Shown here: one piece after another, positions 14,519 to 23,067 of the stretch
Layout: each line of letters begins with the position of its first letter
Numbering within the stretch: position 1 is the first letter of the stretch
NCBI GenBank assembly: GCA_018066285.1
Contig: JAGHRS010000012.1
Location: 1-33,450, forward strand
Direction: 5' to 3'
DNA from: Candidatus Treponema caballi
GTDB lineage: Bacteria > Spirochaetota > Spirochaetia > Treponematales > Treponemataceae
Length of the DNA stretch: 33,450 bases
The notes under the pieces: model-generated
The model's input: the letters and a program-made list of their open reading frames with translations, nothing else
Told to the model about the DNA's origin: nothing
Database searches by the model: none
Made by a program: the position numbers and the translations under genes

Positions 14519-16228
14519 ATGAAACCAGAACTTATTAACAGTTTGAAAGGCTATAACGCCAAATCTTTTGCAAGCGATTTCATTGCGGGCCTCATTGTCG
14601 GTATCGTTGCTCTTCCGCTCGCCATCGCTTTTGCCATTGCATCCGGAGTAAATCCTGCTGCCGGACTTTTCACAGCAATCATTGCGGGCTTCTGCATCAG
14701 TGCATTCGGAGGAAGCCGCGTTCAGATAGGCGGACCGACTGGCGCGTTCGCTGTCATCGTGTATGGCGTCGTTGCGCAGTACGGCATGGCGGGGCTCGCG
14801 ACTGCTACGGTCATGGCGGGCATTCTGCTGATTCTGCTCGGCGCGTTCAAGATGGGCGGCCTTGTGAAATTCATTCCGTATACAATTGTCACGGGCTTTA
14901 CTGCGGGTATCGCGGTCACAATTGCGGCCGGCCAGCTCGGCGACTTTTTCGGTCTGCGTCCTGATTTTTCAACTCCGATGCTCATCCTTGGCGAGGAGTA
15001 TACCAAGATGCCGGGCGATTTCCTTCCGAAAATGATTGCGTACGTGCGCTCTGCGGCAAGCGTGAACTGGTATTCGTTCACCATGGCCGCGGTCTGCCTT
15101 GCGTTCATTTTCATATGGGCTAAGTTCATCAAGAAGATTCCGGGCAGCTTTGTCGTCATCATTCTGGCGACGGTCGTCAGCATCGTGCTGGAAAAGACGT
15201 GCGGGCTTACGACGGATACGATCGGCAAGTTTGCGGACGGTGCGGAACACTACGTCATCCCGTCGACGCTGCCAAAGCCTGTGTTGCCTGATTTCAGCAT
15301 ATCCACGATTACGACGCTGTTCCCGACAGCGGTTTCGATTGCAGTGCTCGCAGCTATTGAGTCGCTTCTTTCAGCGGTTGTTGCCGACGGTATGATTGGC
15401 GCCAAGCACGATTCCAACATGGAGCTTATTGCGCAGGGCGTTGCAAACATCGCGTCTCCTGTGTTCGGCGGCATCCCTGCTACAGGCGCCATCGCTCGCA
15501 CGGCGACGAACATCAAGAACGGCGGACGCACTCCTGTCGCGGGCATCATCCACGCGCTGACGCTGCTCCTTATCCTGCTGTTTGCCGGAAAGTATGCGGC
15601 GTACATCCCGATGGCAGCGCTCGCCGCCGTGCTCATCAACGTTGCCTGGAACATGGCGGGCTTTCCTGCCATCCGCGCGCTTTTGAAGGGCCAGAAGTCT
15701 GACATCTGTGTTTTCCTCGTAACATTCCTGATTACGGTGTTCATTGATCTGACGGTCGCCATTGAGGTCGGCCTTGGATTTGCCGCGTTCTTCTTCATCA
15801 AGAAGATGATTGATCTGTCTGAAGTGCAGAACGAGCGTGAGGTGCTGACAGGCGGCATCAAGGCTGACCAGCCTGCTGAGAACCTCGACATTCCTGATGG
15901 CTGCTTTGTCTACGAAATTGAAGGCCCGCTTTTCTTCGGCACTGTCAGAAAGTTTGAGCTTGCCACCGAGCGCGCCCAGACTGAGTGCAAGGTGCTCGTT
16001 CTCCGCATGAGGAATACAATCTATCTTGATGCAGGCGGCATCCGCGCACTCGAACAGGCGAAAGCGGCGTGCGACAGAAAGGGCATCACGATCGTCATCA
16101 GCGGCATCCACACGCAGCCGTACCTGCTCCTTGAAAAGACAGGCATGGCAGATGTCCTGGGCCGCGAAAACATTCACGACAACATATCCGGCGCATTGGA
16201 GCGCGCCCGGGCGTTGATAGCAAACTGA
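14519..16228 (+). CDS. SulP family anion transporter with STAS domain
   Basis: A 569-residue inner-membrane transporter. The transmembrane part (about 15-430, a dozen or so helices) opens with the SulP signature region: DFIAGLIVGIVALPLAIAFA, then GVNPAAGLFTAIIAGF and GSRVQIGGPTGAFAVI. The cytoplasmic STAS domain follows from about 450 to 565, with LFFGTVRKF and VLRMRNTIYLDAGGIRAL. Known members carry sulfate, bicarbonate or dicarboxylates. Sequence alone does not settle the substrate; no sulfate-assimilation or carbonic anhydrase gene is adjacent. Length is normal. It appears monocistronic and converges with the decayed flavodoxin gene just downstream, only six bases away, without an obvious terminator. 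Confidence 0.92.
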   Translation: MKPELINSLKGYNAKSFASDFIAGLIVGIVALPLAIAFAIASGVNPAAGLFTAIIAGFCISAFGGSRVQIGGPTGAFAVIVYGVVAQYGMAGLATATVMAGILLILLGAFKMGGLVKFIPYTIVTGFTAGIAVTIAAGQLGDFFGLRPDFSTPMLILGEEYTKMPGDFLPKMIAYVRSAASVNWYSFTMAAVCLAFIFIWAKFIKKIPGSFVVIILATVVSIVLEKTCGLTTDTIGKFADGAEHYVIPSTLPKPVLPDFSISTITTLFPTAVSIAVLAAIESLLSAVVADGMIGAKHDSNMELIAQGVANIASPVFGGIPATGAIARTATNIKNGGRTPVAGIIHALTLLLILLFAGKYAAYIPMAALAAVLINVAWNMAGFPAIRALLKGQKSDICVFLVTFLITVFIDLTVAIEVGLGFAAFFFIKKMIDLSEVQNEREVLTGGIKADQPAENLDIPDGCFVYEIEGPLFFGTVRKFELATERAQTECKVLVLRMRNTIYLDAGGIRALEQAKAACDRKGITIVISGIHTQPYLLLEKTGMADVLGRENIHDNISGALERARALIAN

Positions 16229-16234
16229 GCATGC

Positions 16235-16403
16235 TCAGCTTTTGGTCCAGCCTTTGAAGAGGCCCCCTGAGAAGAGCGATAGCAGGAAAAAGAACATATC
16301 GGCAAAAAGGATGAACACAAACGAAGGAACCATCACCCGTGTGTAGTGCTTGCCGTATGCTCCTTTTCTTCTTAGGACTGCAGTCAATGAATACTGTTTT
16401 CAT
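16235..16403 (-). pseudogene. Flavodoxin-family gene remnant with a large internal deletion
   Basis: The first codons, from 16403 leftward, read MKTVFIDCSPKKK, the standard start of a flavodoxin-type protein that usually follows a flavin reductase gene. The same frame then becomes nonsense. A different frame immediately resumes as a membrane-type C-terminus containing GAYGKHYTRVMVPSFVF, then FADMFFFLLSLF and GGLFKGWTKS, with a stop at 16235-16237. I recall family members ending in this kind of segment. The middle of the protein, on the order of 130 codons, is therefore missing and the ends are joined out of frame. The start overlaps the stop of the upstream flavin reductase gene by four bases, a relic of translational coupling. 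Confidence 0.75.
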
Positions 16404-16792
16404 GGCAAGACCGCCTCAAGGTTTTCTTTTTCAGCAAAGACGACGGCAGTCATTTTCTGCTTTCTGCCATAACGGAGCGTGTGATGCATCTGCCTTTTGC
16501 GGTACGTGCTCAGCGGGGTTGTAACGCTGATGCTCCGGTCAAGGACGTTTTTCATTTTCTGACTGTAGCCGCCATACGTATTCTCTGTAACAAGCACCAG
16601 TTCATCAGCCTGACCGATTATGCGGCTTATTTCATAAAGGGAATCCTTCATGCGGCAGACTGCGGGGTGTTTTGTCCAGCAGGCAAAACACCCCTGACAA
16701 GGTGCATATCTTCCATCCGCAAAAATGACTTTATCTACTTTGTTTTCACATAAAGACCATTCCTGCGCTACATCTTGTATCAATAGTTTCAT
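16400..16792 (-). CDS. Shortened NAD(P)H-dependent flavin reductase / flavodoxin-like protein
   Basis: A 130-residue protein of the flavodoxin-fold FMN reductase group. Recognisable parts are the N-terminal strand MKLLIQDVA, the PCQGCFACWTKHPAVC motif (about 31-46), the flavin-binding TENTYGGYSQKMKNVLDRSI (about 69-88) and MHHTLRYG (about 106-113). Relatives I know are about 170-180 residues. Here KMTAVVFAE runs almost directly into a terminal ENLEAVLP, so roughly 40 residues between the last core strand and the end seem to be missing, apparently in frame. It may be degenerate, as its downstream partner is. It overlaps the sigma-factor gene stop by four bases and probably shares its transcript. 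No separate promoter is seen. Confidence 0.7.
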   Translation of the reverse strand: MKLLIQDVAQEWSLCENKVDKVIFADGRYAPCQGCFACWTKHPAVCRMKDSLYEISRIIGQADELVLVTENTYGGYSQKMKNVLDRSISVTTPLSTYRKRQMHHTLRYGRKQKMTAVVFAEKENLEAVLP

Positions 16793-18390
16793 GCTTCAGT
16801 ATCCGGAAGCCTGTCAGCAAACATCATGAGGTTGGCTGTAACTTTTTCAGCGTCATCAAGAGGTTTGAACGTTCCGTCTTTATAAAGGATATCCATAACC
16901 ATCATCGCAACCTGTGTGCCGATAAACTGCTTCATAAAATCCACGATAACCAGATCCTGAAGCTGCGATGGATACTCTTTTGCGGCAATGACTGCATGAT
17001 CAAGGGCAAAATCTGCAAACTGGTCGGTGAGTTCCTTATCCGGATATGGGATGAGCTTATCAAAATCTGCAGGATTTCCCTTAACTACCATGATGTTGAT
17101 CTTTTCGCCTTTTGAAAGGAAGTGTCGTTCATACAGGCGGTCAAATTTCTCTTTGTTTGCTTTTGTATCAGCTATGACACCGGTCATCACTTCGTAGATG
17201 TACTCATAGTTTTCTGTCCTGTTGTTTTCCCACTGGCCCGTCCTGGCATCCAGCCGGGAATCTGCGGACCATGAGCAGACTCCCGGATATTTTCCTGAAT
17301 CTCTGAGCATTATGCCGCAGCAGGCATAATCCATGTCCTCAATGTCTGCATTCAGCTGGACCTGCGCGAAATAATCTCCGCCATCCAGAGTCTTAATCCT
17401 GTATTTTGAAACATCCTTTTCGACGGGAAGTACGCACTTCTGGCTGATTGCATAGAAAAGCGCGGCGGCTTCAAACAGTTCCCTGTTGCCGTTCGGGATG
17501 TACACATCCTTGAAATCCTTGAGTGCATCACGCACGTTCTGGACGTACTTCTCTACCAGGATCTGTGCGGCTTTTTCTTTCTGCTTACGGATGTTTTCTT
17601 TCATTTCAGCAGAACTCTTTGTGGAAGAAAACTTTACATATGTCGTATAACGCTTTTTGCCCGTTTCAACCAGAAATCCGTTTGCTGCAAGAAGATTGAT
17701 TCTGTCTTCCAGAAAAACAGGAGTCATTCCTAATTCTTCTGCAATTTCATCACTGGTTTTTGGTTCAGCATACACACTGTACACAATATTCAGATTAAGC
17801 TTATCCTGCAGATAATATTCCGGACCACCATGTGCTCCAGGTTTTCCATTATGACCAAAGCCGATTGCCTTTACCGGGTTGATTCCCAGATTTCCAACTT
17901 TTCTTTCCATTGAAAAGCCCTCCTTTAAATCGTTCCGAGCTTTGTTCAAATGCCATTTCACCGTTCCTTCCGGAAGTCCCTGCTCCGTGGCGATTTGCTG
18001 GATAGTCTTATTCTCGTAGTAAAATGAATACACGATTTTCCGGCGTTTTGCAGTCAGAAATCCAATTTCTTTCCGAAGTTTAACAAGGTTTTCTTCCGTT
18101 TCCCCAAAATCATGTCTGTCGAACCATGCAATTTCCATGCCGTCAATTGCAACGCCCTGCTTTTTTTGGGTTTCGGAAACGTACTTTGCGTATGTATGCT
18201 GGCAGATCCGCCAGATGTAGCCTTCCATATTCACAATCTCGTCCGATTGCAACAGGGAAACATACACTTCTTTAAGCATTTCTCCGCACAGTTCTTCCGC
18301 TTCATCATAAGAAAAAGAATTCTTGACAGCAAAGCCGTAAATCTTTTTCGAGAACTCAACAATAGTCTGATCAGCTGTTTTTTTGTCCAT
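16789..18390 (-). CDS. ECF-like RNA polymerase sigma factor with a large C-terminal domain
   Basis: A 533-residue protein. Residues about 1-75 resemble sigma region 2 (DEAEELCGEMLKEVYVSLL, then MEGYIWRICQHTY). Residues about 105-157 are a clear region 4 helix-turn-helix (LTAKRRKIVYSFYYENKTI, then IATEQGLPEGTVKWHLNKA). A glycine-rich hinge around 175-190 follows, then a second helix-turn-helix-like segment (about 205-245, KTSDEIAEELGMTPVFLEDR) and roughly 280 residues of mixed helix and strand that I do not recognise. Ordinary ECF sigma factors end near residue 190. The long tail probably senses a signal or substitutes for a separate anti-sigma factor. The weak AAAGAG precedes the ATG. The two flavin-protein genes overlap downstream, so the regulon may concern redox stress; this is inferred. 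Confidence 0.82.
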   Translation of the reverse strand: MDKKTADQTIVEFSKKIYGFAVKNSFSYDEAEELCGEMLKEVYVSLLQSDEIVNMEGYIWRICQHTYAKYVSETQKKQGVAIDGMEIAWFDRHDFGETEENLVKLRKEIGFLTAKRRKIVYSFYYENKTIQQIATEQGLPEGTVKWHLNKARNDLKEGFSMERKVGNLGINPVKAIGFGHNGKPGAHGGPEYYLQDKLNLNIVYSVYAEPKTSDEIAEELGMTPVFLEDRINLLAANGFLVETGKKRYTTYVKFSSTKSSAEMKENIRKQKEKAAQILVEKYVQNVRDALKDFKDVYIPNGNRELFEAAALFYAISQKCVLPVEKDVSKYRIKTLDGGDYFAQVQLNADIEDMDYACCGIMLRDSGKYPGVCSWSADSRLDARTGQWENNRTENYEYIYEVMTGVIADTKANKEKFDRLYERHFLSKGEKINIMVVKGNPADFDKLIPYPDKELTDQFADFALDHAVIAAKEYPSQLQDLVIVDFMKQFIGTQVAMMVMDILYKDGTFKPLDDAEKVTANLMMFADRLPDTEA

Positions 18391-18446
18391 TTCAAGCTCT
18401 TTGCATATAGAGTGTGCGTTTGAGAAAAAAGGTTGGCATATCTGGA

Positions 18447-20219
18447 TTATATTCCCATGCTCAGTTTGTAGTACAGTCCTTTTTTCTCCATGAGCTGCTG
18501 ATGGTTTCCTTCTTCAGCGATTCCCTTGTTCGCGATGAACAGGATGCGGTCCGCATTTCTGATTGTTGAAAGACGGTGAGCGACGACAAACGTTGTCCTG
18601 TCTTTTGTAATGATGTCGAGCGCTTCCTTGATGATGGCTTCTGTTTCCGTGTCGATTGAGCTCGTCGCCTCATCAAGGATGATGACTGACGGGTTTTTCA
18701 GGATGATGCGCGCAAAGCTTATCATCTGCTTTTCTCCGGCGGAAAGACCAGCGCCGCGTTCATCAAGCTGGTGAGCGTACCCGTCCGAAAGCTTGTCGAT
18801 GCAAAGGTCAGCGTGAATCTTCTTTGCAGCGGCGATGCACTCTTCGTCTGTTGCATCGAGCCTGCCGTAGCGGATGTTCTCGAGAACCGTCCCCTTGAAC
18901 ATGAACGGATCCTGCATGAGGACGCCGACTTCCTTTCTCAGGCTCGAAAGCGTGACGTCGCGGACATCGTGGCCGTCAATGCACACGCTTCCTTCCTGCA
19001 CATCGTAAAAGCGCGTCAGCATGTTGATGATAGTCGTTTTTCCGGCTCCTGTGGGGCCTACAAGCGCAATCGTTTCGCCGGGCTTAACGTGCAGGTCGAC
19101 GTGCTCGAGGATGTTCTGGCCTTCTTCGTAAGCAAACGTAATGTCGTTTAAGTCAACGACGCCCTGAACATCCTTCAGTTCCTCAGCGCCTTCCTTGTCA
19201 GCAATCTCGACTGGCGCGTCTATGGTGTCGAATACCTGCTCAAGGTCGCTCGTTATCTGTGCGAGCTGCTGCACTATCATGGCAATCTGTGCGATTGGGC
19301 CGGAGAATATGCCCATGTAACTGGTGAACGCGACGACAGTTCCTGCATCAATGGCGGTGCCACCGTTCAGGATGCTTGCAAGAGCGACACCGAACATGGC
19401 GAGTGAACCGAGACTCCAGAACACTTCGATGGACGGCTGGTTCAGCTGGTTTACGCGGAAGATGCTGTACCACTGACGGGCGCAGATGCCGTGTATATCC
19501 ATGAGGATGTGGCGGTTTGTGTCGCCGCGGTTGCAGTTCTTGATGATTTTCTCGCCCATGATTGATTCAACGCAGAACGCCGTTCTGTTTGAGTTGTAGG
19601 CGCGGAGGCGTGAGAACATCGGCTTTAAGAGCAGGCGCAGTCCGAATACGGCCGCCATCATCGGAATGACCGCGGCGAGGACGACAAGAGTGAGCGTCGG
19701 GCTTAAGGCGAGCATGAAGAAGAGGACGACGAAAATCTTTACGAGATACACGAGCAGCTGGACTACCGTGTTGGTGAAGAAGTTCGCGAGCTCGTTGACG
19801 TACTCGGTGACGCGGACGACGATCTTTCCGTTTGGCTTTGAGTCAAAGTAATCGAACGCGAGCTCCTGCAGGTGATAGAAGACATCCGTGCGTATGTCGG
19901 CGATGATGTTGTGGCCGAGCTTTCCCATGAGCACCTGCTGCACGTAGGTGACGCCTATTTCAATGCCTGCAAGCACAACCATGCCCGCTATGAGCAGGAT
20001 GAGCTCGCGCGTGTCCTTTGAGTAGACTGTGCTGTTGATGATGCGTTTCAGGAGCACCGGTGGAATCATTGAGACGACGGCAGTACCGAGCATAAGGCCG
20101 AAAATCAGGAAGAACAGCTTCTTGAACGGCAGGATGTATTTCATGATGCGGCCGAACTGATGGATGTCGACCTTGTTGTAGATTATTTCGTTTTCGAAGT
20201 AGGTGTTTTTCTGTGCCAT
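18447..20219 (-). CDS. ABC exporter half-transporter, consensus-site subunit
   Basis: A 590-residue exporter with an N-terminal six-helix membrane domain (about 30-325) and a C-terminal ATPase. Motifs are Walker A GPTGAGKTT (388-396), Q436, signature LSAGE (492-496, altered from LSGGQ), Walker B LDE with catalytic Glu517, and His548 in VAHRLSTI. The start MAQKNTYFENEII at 20219 is chosen because it lies one base after the stop of the partner gene; an upstream in-frame extension would run into that gene. Together with the next subunit it should form a heterodimeric lipid, drug or peptide exporter with one good ATP site, built from this Walker A/B and the partner's ISGGQ. The substrate is unknown. 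The sigma-factor gene lies 56 bases downstream. Confidence 0.93.
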   Translation of the reverse strand: MAQKNTYFENEIIYNKVDIHQFGRIMKYILPFKKLFFLIFGLMLGTAVVSMIPPVLLKRIINSTVYSKDTRELILLIAGMVVLAGIEIGVTYVQQVLMGKLGHNIIADIRTDVFYHLQELAFDYFDSKPNGKIVVRVTEYVNELANFFTNTVVQLLVYLVKIFVVLFFMLALSPTLTLVVLAAVIPMMAAVFGLRLLLKPMFSRLRAYNSNRTAFCVESIMGEKIIKNCNRGDTNRHILMDIHGICARQWYSIFRVNQLNQPSIEVFWSLGSLAMFGVALASILNGGTAIDAGTVVAFTSYMGIFSGPIAQIAMIVQQLAQITSDLEQVFDTIDAPVEIADKEGAEELKDVQGVVDLNDITFAYEEGQNILEHVDLHVKPGETIALVGPTGAGKTTIINMLTRFYDVQEGSVCIDGHDVRDVTLSSLRKEVGVLMQDPFMFKGTVLENIRYGRLDATDEECIAAAKKIHADLCIDKLSDGYAHQLDERGAGLSAGEKQMISFARIILKNPSVIILDEATSSIDTETEAIIKEALDIITKDRTTFVVAHRLSTIRNADRILFIANKGIAEEGNHQQLMEKKGLYYKLSMGI

Positions 20220-20220
20220 G

Positions 20221-22227
20221 TCAGTTTGCCTTCCTTCCGATTCTCTCGCTGAACTTCTGCAGTTCATCGGCAGAAACTTCGCTGTCAAAATCCATGACGG
20301 ACTTGCTCTGCGCTTCCTGAATGTCCCAGACTTTGGCGAAGTGGCCGCCAAGCGCCATCAGCTCGCCGAAGGTACCGCGCTCTACGATTTTTCCTGCGTC
20401 CAGGTAGATAATCTCGTCACAGTTGACAAGCGACGAAAGCCGGTGCGCGCTTATGAGCAGCGTCTTGTCAGGGTACTCTGCTTCAATGGCGGTAAGCAGT
20501 GCTTTCTCAGTTTCAATGTCGAGCGCGCTTGTTGAGTCATCAAGGACCAGCACCGGAGAATCGCGGTAGAGGGCGCGTGCTATTGAAAGCCTCTGCTTCT
20601 GGCCGCCTGAAATGCCGATGCCGCGTTCACCGACGATTGTTTCAAAGCCAAGCGGCATCTTCTTTATGAAGCCGTCTGCCTGAGCGTGGGCGGCGGCTTC
20701 TGTCATGCGCTCATCCGGCGTCTTGCCGTTCTTGAGCTTTATGTCGGCGTACACGTCGTCCGTGTACTGAATGTTCGAAGTAATCGTGTTCGAGAAGAGG
20801 AATGCTTCCTGAAAGACATACGCGAACTCTTTTCTGAGCGAGCTGAGCGGGATGGAGCGGAAGTCGTGGCTGTCTATGGTGATGCTTCCGTCTGAAAGCT
20901 CGTAGTTACGGACGAGCGCTTCAATCAGCATGCTCTTGCCGCTTCCTGTGCTGCCTGCAATGCCGACCTTCTTGCCATACGGTATGTCGAGCGAAATGTG
21001 GTCAAGAATTGTGGAACCGTCAATTTGAAGGGTAACATCGTTAACCTGGATATGCGGGGCTGCGAAATCGGGTGTTCCCCCCGCGCTCACCGGCTTCTGG
21101 CCTTTCGCATACAGGAACTGCGCCGCTTTCTTTCCGCGTTTTCCTTTAAGCCAGGTAAAGCCGGCGCGTGAATCGCGGTACGTGTCGGTCGGGGTAACGC
21201 CAGTATCATGCACTTTTGAAGGCTGGGCCATGAAGTTCATCATCTTCTGGCCGGCGACGTTCATCTGCTGCATGTTGAAGATTGAATTGTTGATGTACGT
21301 CAGGTACTGGACGATCTTCATGACGTATGTTGCGCACGCCACCAGATAGCCGACCAGGAACTTTCCCTTGAAGACGAGAACCGCGCCGACTGCAATGGTG
21401 CCTATATACGCTGCCTGTTTCAGACTGCTGAAAAGCACCTCAAACCCGGCAGAAAGATTAATCTGCTTCAGGTGGGACTGTTTGAGCGTCTCGTTCGTCT
21501 CATCGAACTTCTGCTTTTCAAAAGCCTCGTTGGTGAAGGCCCGCACAAGGCGGACTGCTTCAATATTTTCCTGAACGGCCAGGTTCATGGTGCTGTTGTT
21601 TTTTCTGATGGTGAAATAGTTTTCGCGGGCCTTGAACTTGAACTTCTGCAGTCCCACGATAAACGCCGGCATCATGATGGCGGGAATGAGCAGCAGCCAG
21701 ATGCTCATGCGGGCGAGCATGACGGCGCTCACAATCAGAACGAACAGCGACTCAAGAATGACCGGATAAATGTGGCAGAACATATCCTTGTACATGATGG
21801 TGTCTGAGTTTATTGTCTGCAGCAGCTCACCTGAGTTGTAGCCTGCAATTGTCTGGGAATCAAGCTCCATGAGCTTACGGTAGGCGGCCTCGCGAAGTGT
21901 CGTTTCAAGGCTTAATCCCATGACCTGGTTGATGACGCTTTTTCCGTACAGCAGAACAAGACGGACTGCAAGTACTGAAAGGTAGAAGATTGCCAGGTGC
22001 CAGAACAGTTCCATGGTGTGCACTTCTCCCGCGCGGCCATCGAGCAGGAAATAGAAGAGATTGTCTTTTTCGGGAACATTGGAACAGATGACGTAGTCAA
22101 TGAACAGCTCGTGGATGAGCGGAAGAATCAAATCACAGGTCAGGGAGATGAAGCTCATCAGCTGTGCGAGAATGACTGCTGGAAGCTCCCTTCTGTAATA
22201 GCGTAAACCAAATCTGAAAGGTGTCAT
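20221..22227 (-). CDS. ABC exporter half-transporter, degenerate-site subunit
   Basis: A 668-residue exporter subunit with six membrane helices in about 15-310 and an ATPase domain from about 390. Motifs are Walker A GSTGSGKS (425-432), signature ISGGQ (539-543), Walker B VLDD with Asp564 in place of the catalytic Glu, and His595. The Glu-to-Asp change, paired with LSAGE in the partner, is the pattern known from heterodimeric exporters such as TM287/288, where one of the two ATP sites hydrolyses poorly. A basic insertion of about 50 residues (about 340-390, including WLKGKRGKKAAQFLYAKG) lies between the two domains. The N-terminal part has an unusually long loop between the first helices (about 48-72). 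It is first in a two-gene operon divergent from the AraC gene. No strong ribosome binding site is seen. Confidence 0.93.
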   Translation of the reverse strand: MTPFRFGLRYYRRELPAVILAQLMSFISLTCDLILPLIHELFIDYVICSNVPEKDNLFYFLLDGRAGEVHTMELFWHLAIFYLSVLAVRLVLLYGKSVINQVMGLSLETTLREAAYRKLMELDSQTIAGYNSGELLQTINSDTIMYKDMFCHIYPVILESLFVLIVSAVMLARMSIWLLLIPAIMMPAFIVGLQKFKFKARENYFTIRKNNSTMNLAVQENIEAVRLVRAFTNEAFEKQKFDETNETLKQSHLKQINLSAGFEVLFSSLKQAAYIGTIAVGAVLVFKGKFLVGYLVACATYVMKIVQYLTYINNSIFNMQQMNVAGQKMMNFMAQPSKVHDTGVTPTDTYRDSRAGFTWLKGKRGKKAAQFLYAKGQKPVSAGGTPDFAAPHIQVNDVTLQIDGSTILDHISLDIPYGKKVGIAGSTGSGKSMLIEALVRNYELSDGSITIDSHDFRSIPLSSLRKEFAYVFQEAFLFSNTITSNIQYTDDVYADIKLKNGKTPDERMTEAAAHAQADGFIKKMPLGFETIVGERGIGISGGQKQRLSIARALYRDSPVLVLDDSTSALDIETEKALLTAIEAEYPDKTLLISAHRLSSLVNCDEIIYLDAGKIVERGTFGELMALGGHFAKVWDIQEAQSKSVMDFDSEVSADELQKFSERIGRKAN

Positions 22228-22269
22228 ACACTAATAAGAGTACCTTTTTATGAGTTGATTGTATATGCC

Positions 22270-22330
22270 GAAAATATGGGGAATGTTTACAAAAATCGAC
22301 TTTCATGATAGCATGAAAATATGGAGAATG
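22270..22330. promoter_or_regulatory. Operator-like repeats between the ABC exporter and AraC genes
   Basis: A 16-base direct repeat GAAAATATGGRGAATG occurs at 22270-22285 and 22315-22330, 45 bases apart with one mismatch; the second copy covers the AraC start codon. Between them TTTCATG (22301-22307) and CATGAAA (22312-22318) form a perfect 7-bp inverted repeat. For AraC, TTTACA (22286-22291) and TAGCAT (22309-22314) at 17 bases give a promoter whose transcript would start at about the ATG. Autoregulation together with control of the exporter is likely. Confidence 0.6.
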
Positions 22331-23067
22331 AGTACACGCTCGAGCATTGCGGGCATATTTACAATCCGACGGTATGGGAAAAATATCCCTTTTATATGAC
22401 AAACCGCATCCATTTCATCATCAGTGGAACGGCGTATTACCGTGAAACACGTCTGTTAAAGAAGAACCACCTGTATATTTTCCCCATGAATCCAGCTTTT
22501 GTGGTTACTCAGGATGCGTCTGACCCGGTTGATCACATTTTCTTTGATTTCCGCTCATACACAAACAATTTCTTTACTGATATGGTCGAGATTGACTGCA
22601 GTTCAGTTCCGGGGCTTCTTTCCCTCATGAACTCAGTTAAGGAAGCTTTTACCGACTGGGATGTCTCAAAAAAGCTTGGGCCTTCCTATTTTCAGACGGT
22701 CATAGCCCTCATCAATGATTATATTCCCGTCAATGTGCCAAAGAGCGCGGTAACGCAGGCAGCTGTTGATTTCATTCATTCTGCGGATGTGCATGACCTG
22801 ACTGTCTCGTCGATTGCAGAACACATCAATGTCAACGAGGATCATTTCATCCGATGTTTCAGGAAGGATATGGGATATACGCCGCATAAGTACATCGCCA
22901 TGTATAAGGCTGATATGGCTGCGCGTATGCTCCTTGCAGGAAAAAACGTGTCAGAAGCGGCAGATGCGCTTGGATTCAGTTCAGTTTCATCATTCTCGAC
23001 ATTCTTCAAAAACGAACGCAATATTGCGCCATCCGAAGTCAGAAACCTCAATTTCCCTCGGGCGTGA
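22321..23067 (+). CDS. AraC/XylS family transcriptional regulator
   Basis: A 248-residue regulator. The N-terminal half (about 1-140) is a cupin-like sensor fold, with a typical strand pattern in FIISGTAYYRETRLLKKNHL and YIFPMNPAF. The C-terminal half has the two AraC helix-turn-helix motifs: LTVSSIAEHINVNEDHFIRC followed by GYTPHKYIAMYK, and VSEAADALGFSSVSSFSTFF followed by KNERNIAPSEVR. The small-molecule ligand is unknown. An in-frame stop at 22309-22311 limits upstream extension and no Shine-Dalgarno precedes the ATG, consistent with a leaderless message. It is divergent from the ABC exporter operon, which is its likely target. Its 3' end overlaps the GH18 gene on the other strand by 20 bases. 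Confidence 0.9.
   Translation: MENEYTLEHCGHIYNPTVWEKYPFYMTNRIHFIISGTAYYRETRLLKKNHLYIFPMNPAFVVTQDASDPVDHIFFDFRSYTNNFFTDMVEIDCSSVPGLLSLMNSVKEAFTDWDVSKKLGPSYFQTVIALINDYIPVNVPKSAVTQAAVDFIHSADVHDLTVSSIAEHINVNEDHFIRCFRKDMGYTPHKYIAMYKADMAARMLLAGKNVSEAADALGFSSVSSFSTFFKNERNIAPSEVRNLNFPRA

Noticed and set aside
15371-16177. Minus-strand open frame of 268 codons
   Set aside because: It is antisense to the SulP gene, whose family motifs and STAS domain are unambiguous; it has no ribosome binding site or recognisable fold.
16098-16403. Intact 101-codon gene on the minus strand
   Set aside because: Only its first 13 codons look like a flavodoxin. The rest is out-of-frame sequence that then runs into the SulP 3' end; the true tail is in another frame, so it is called a pseudogene.
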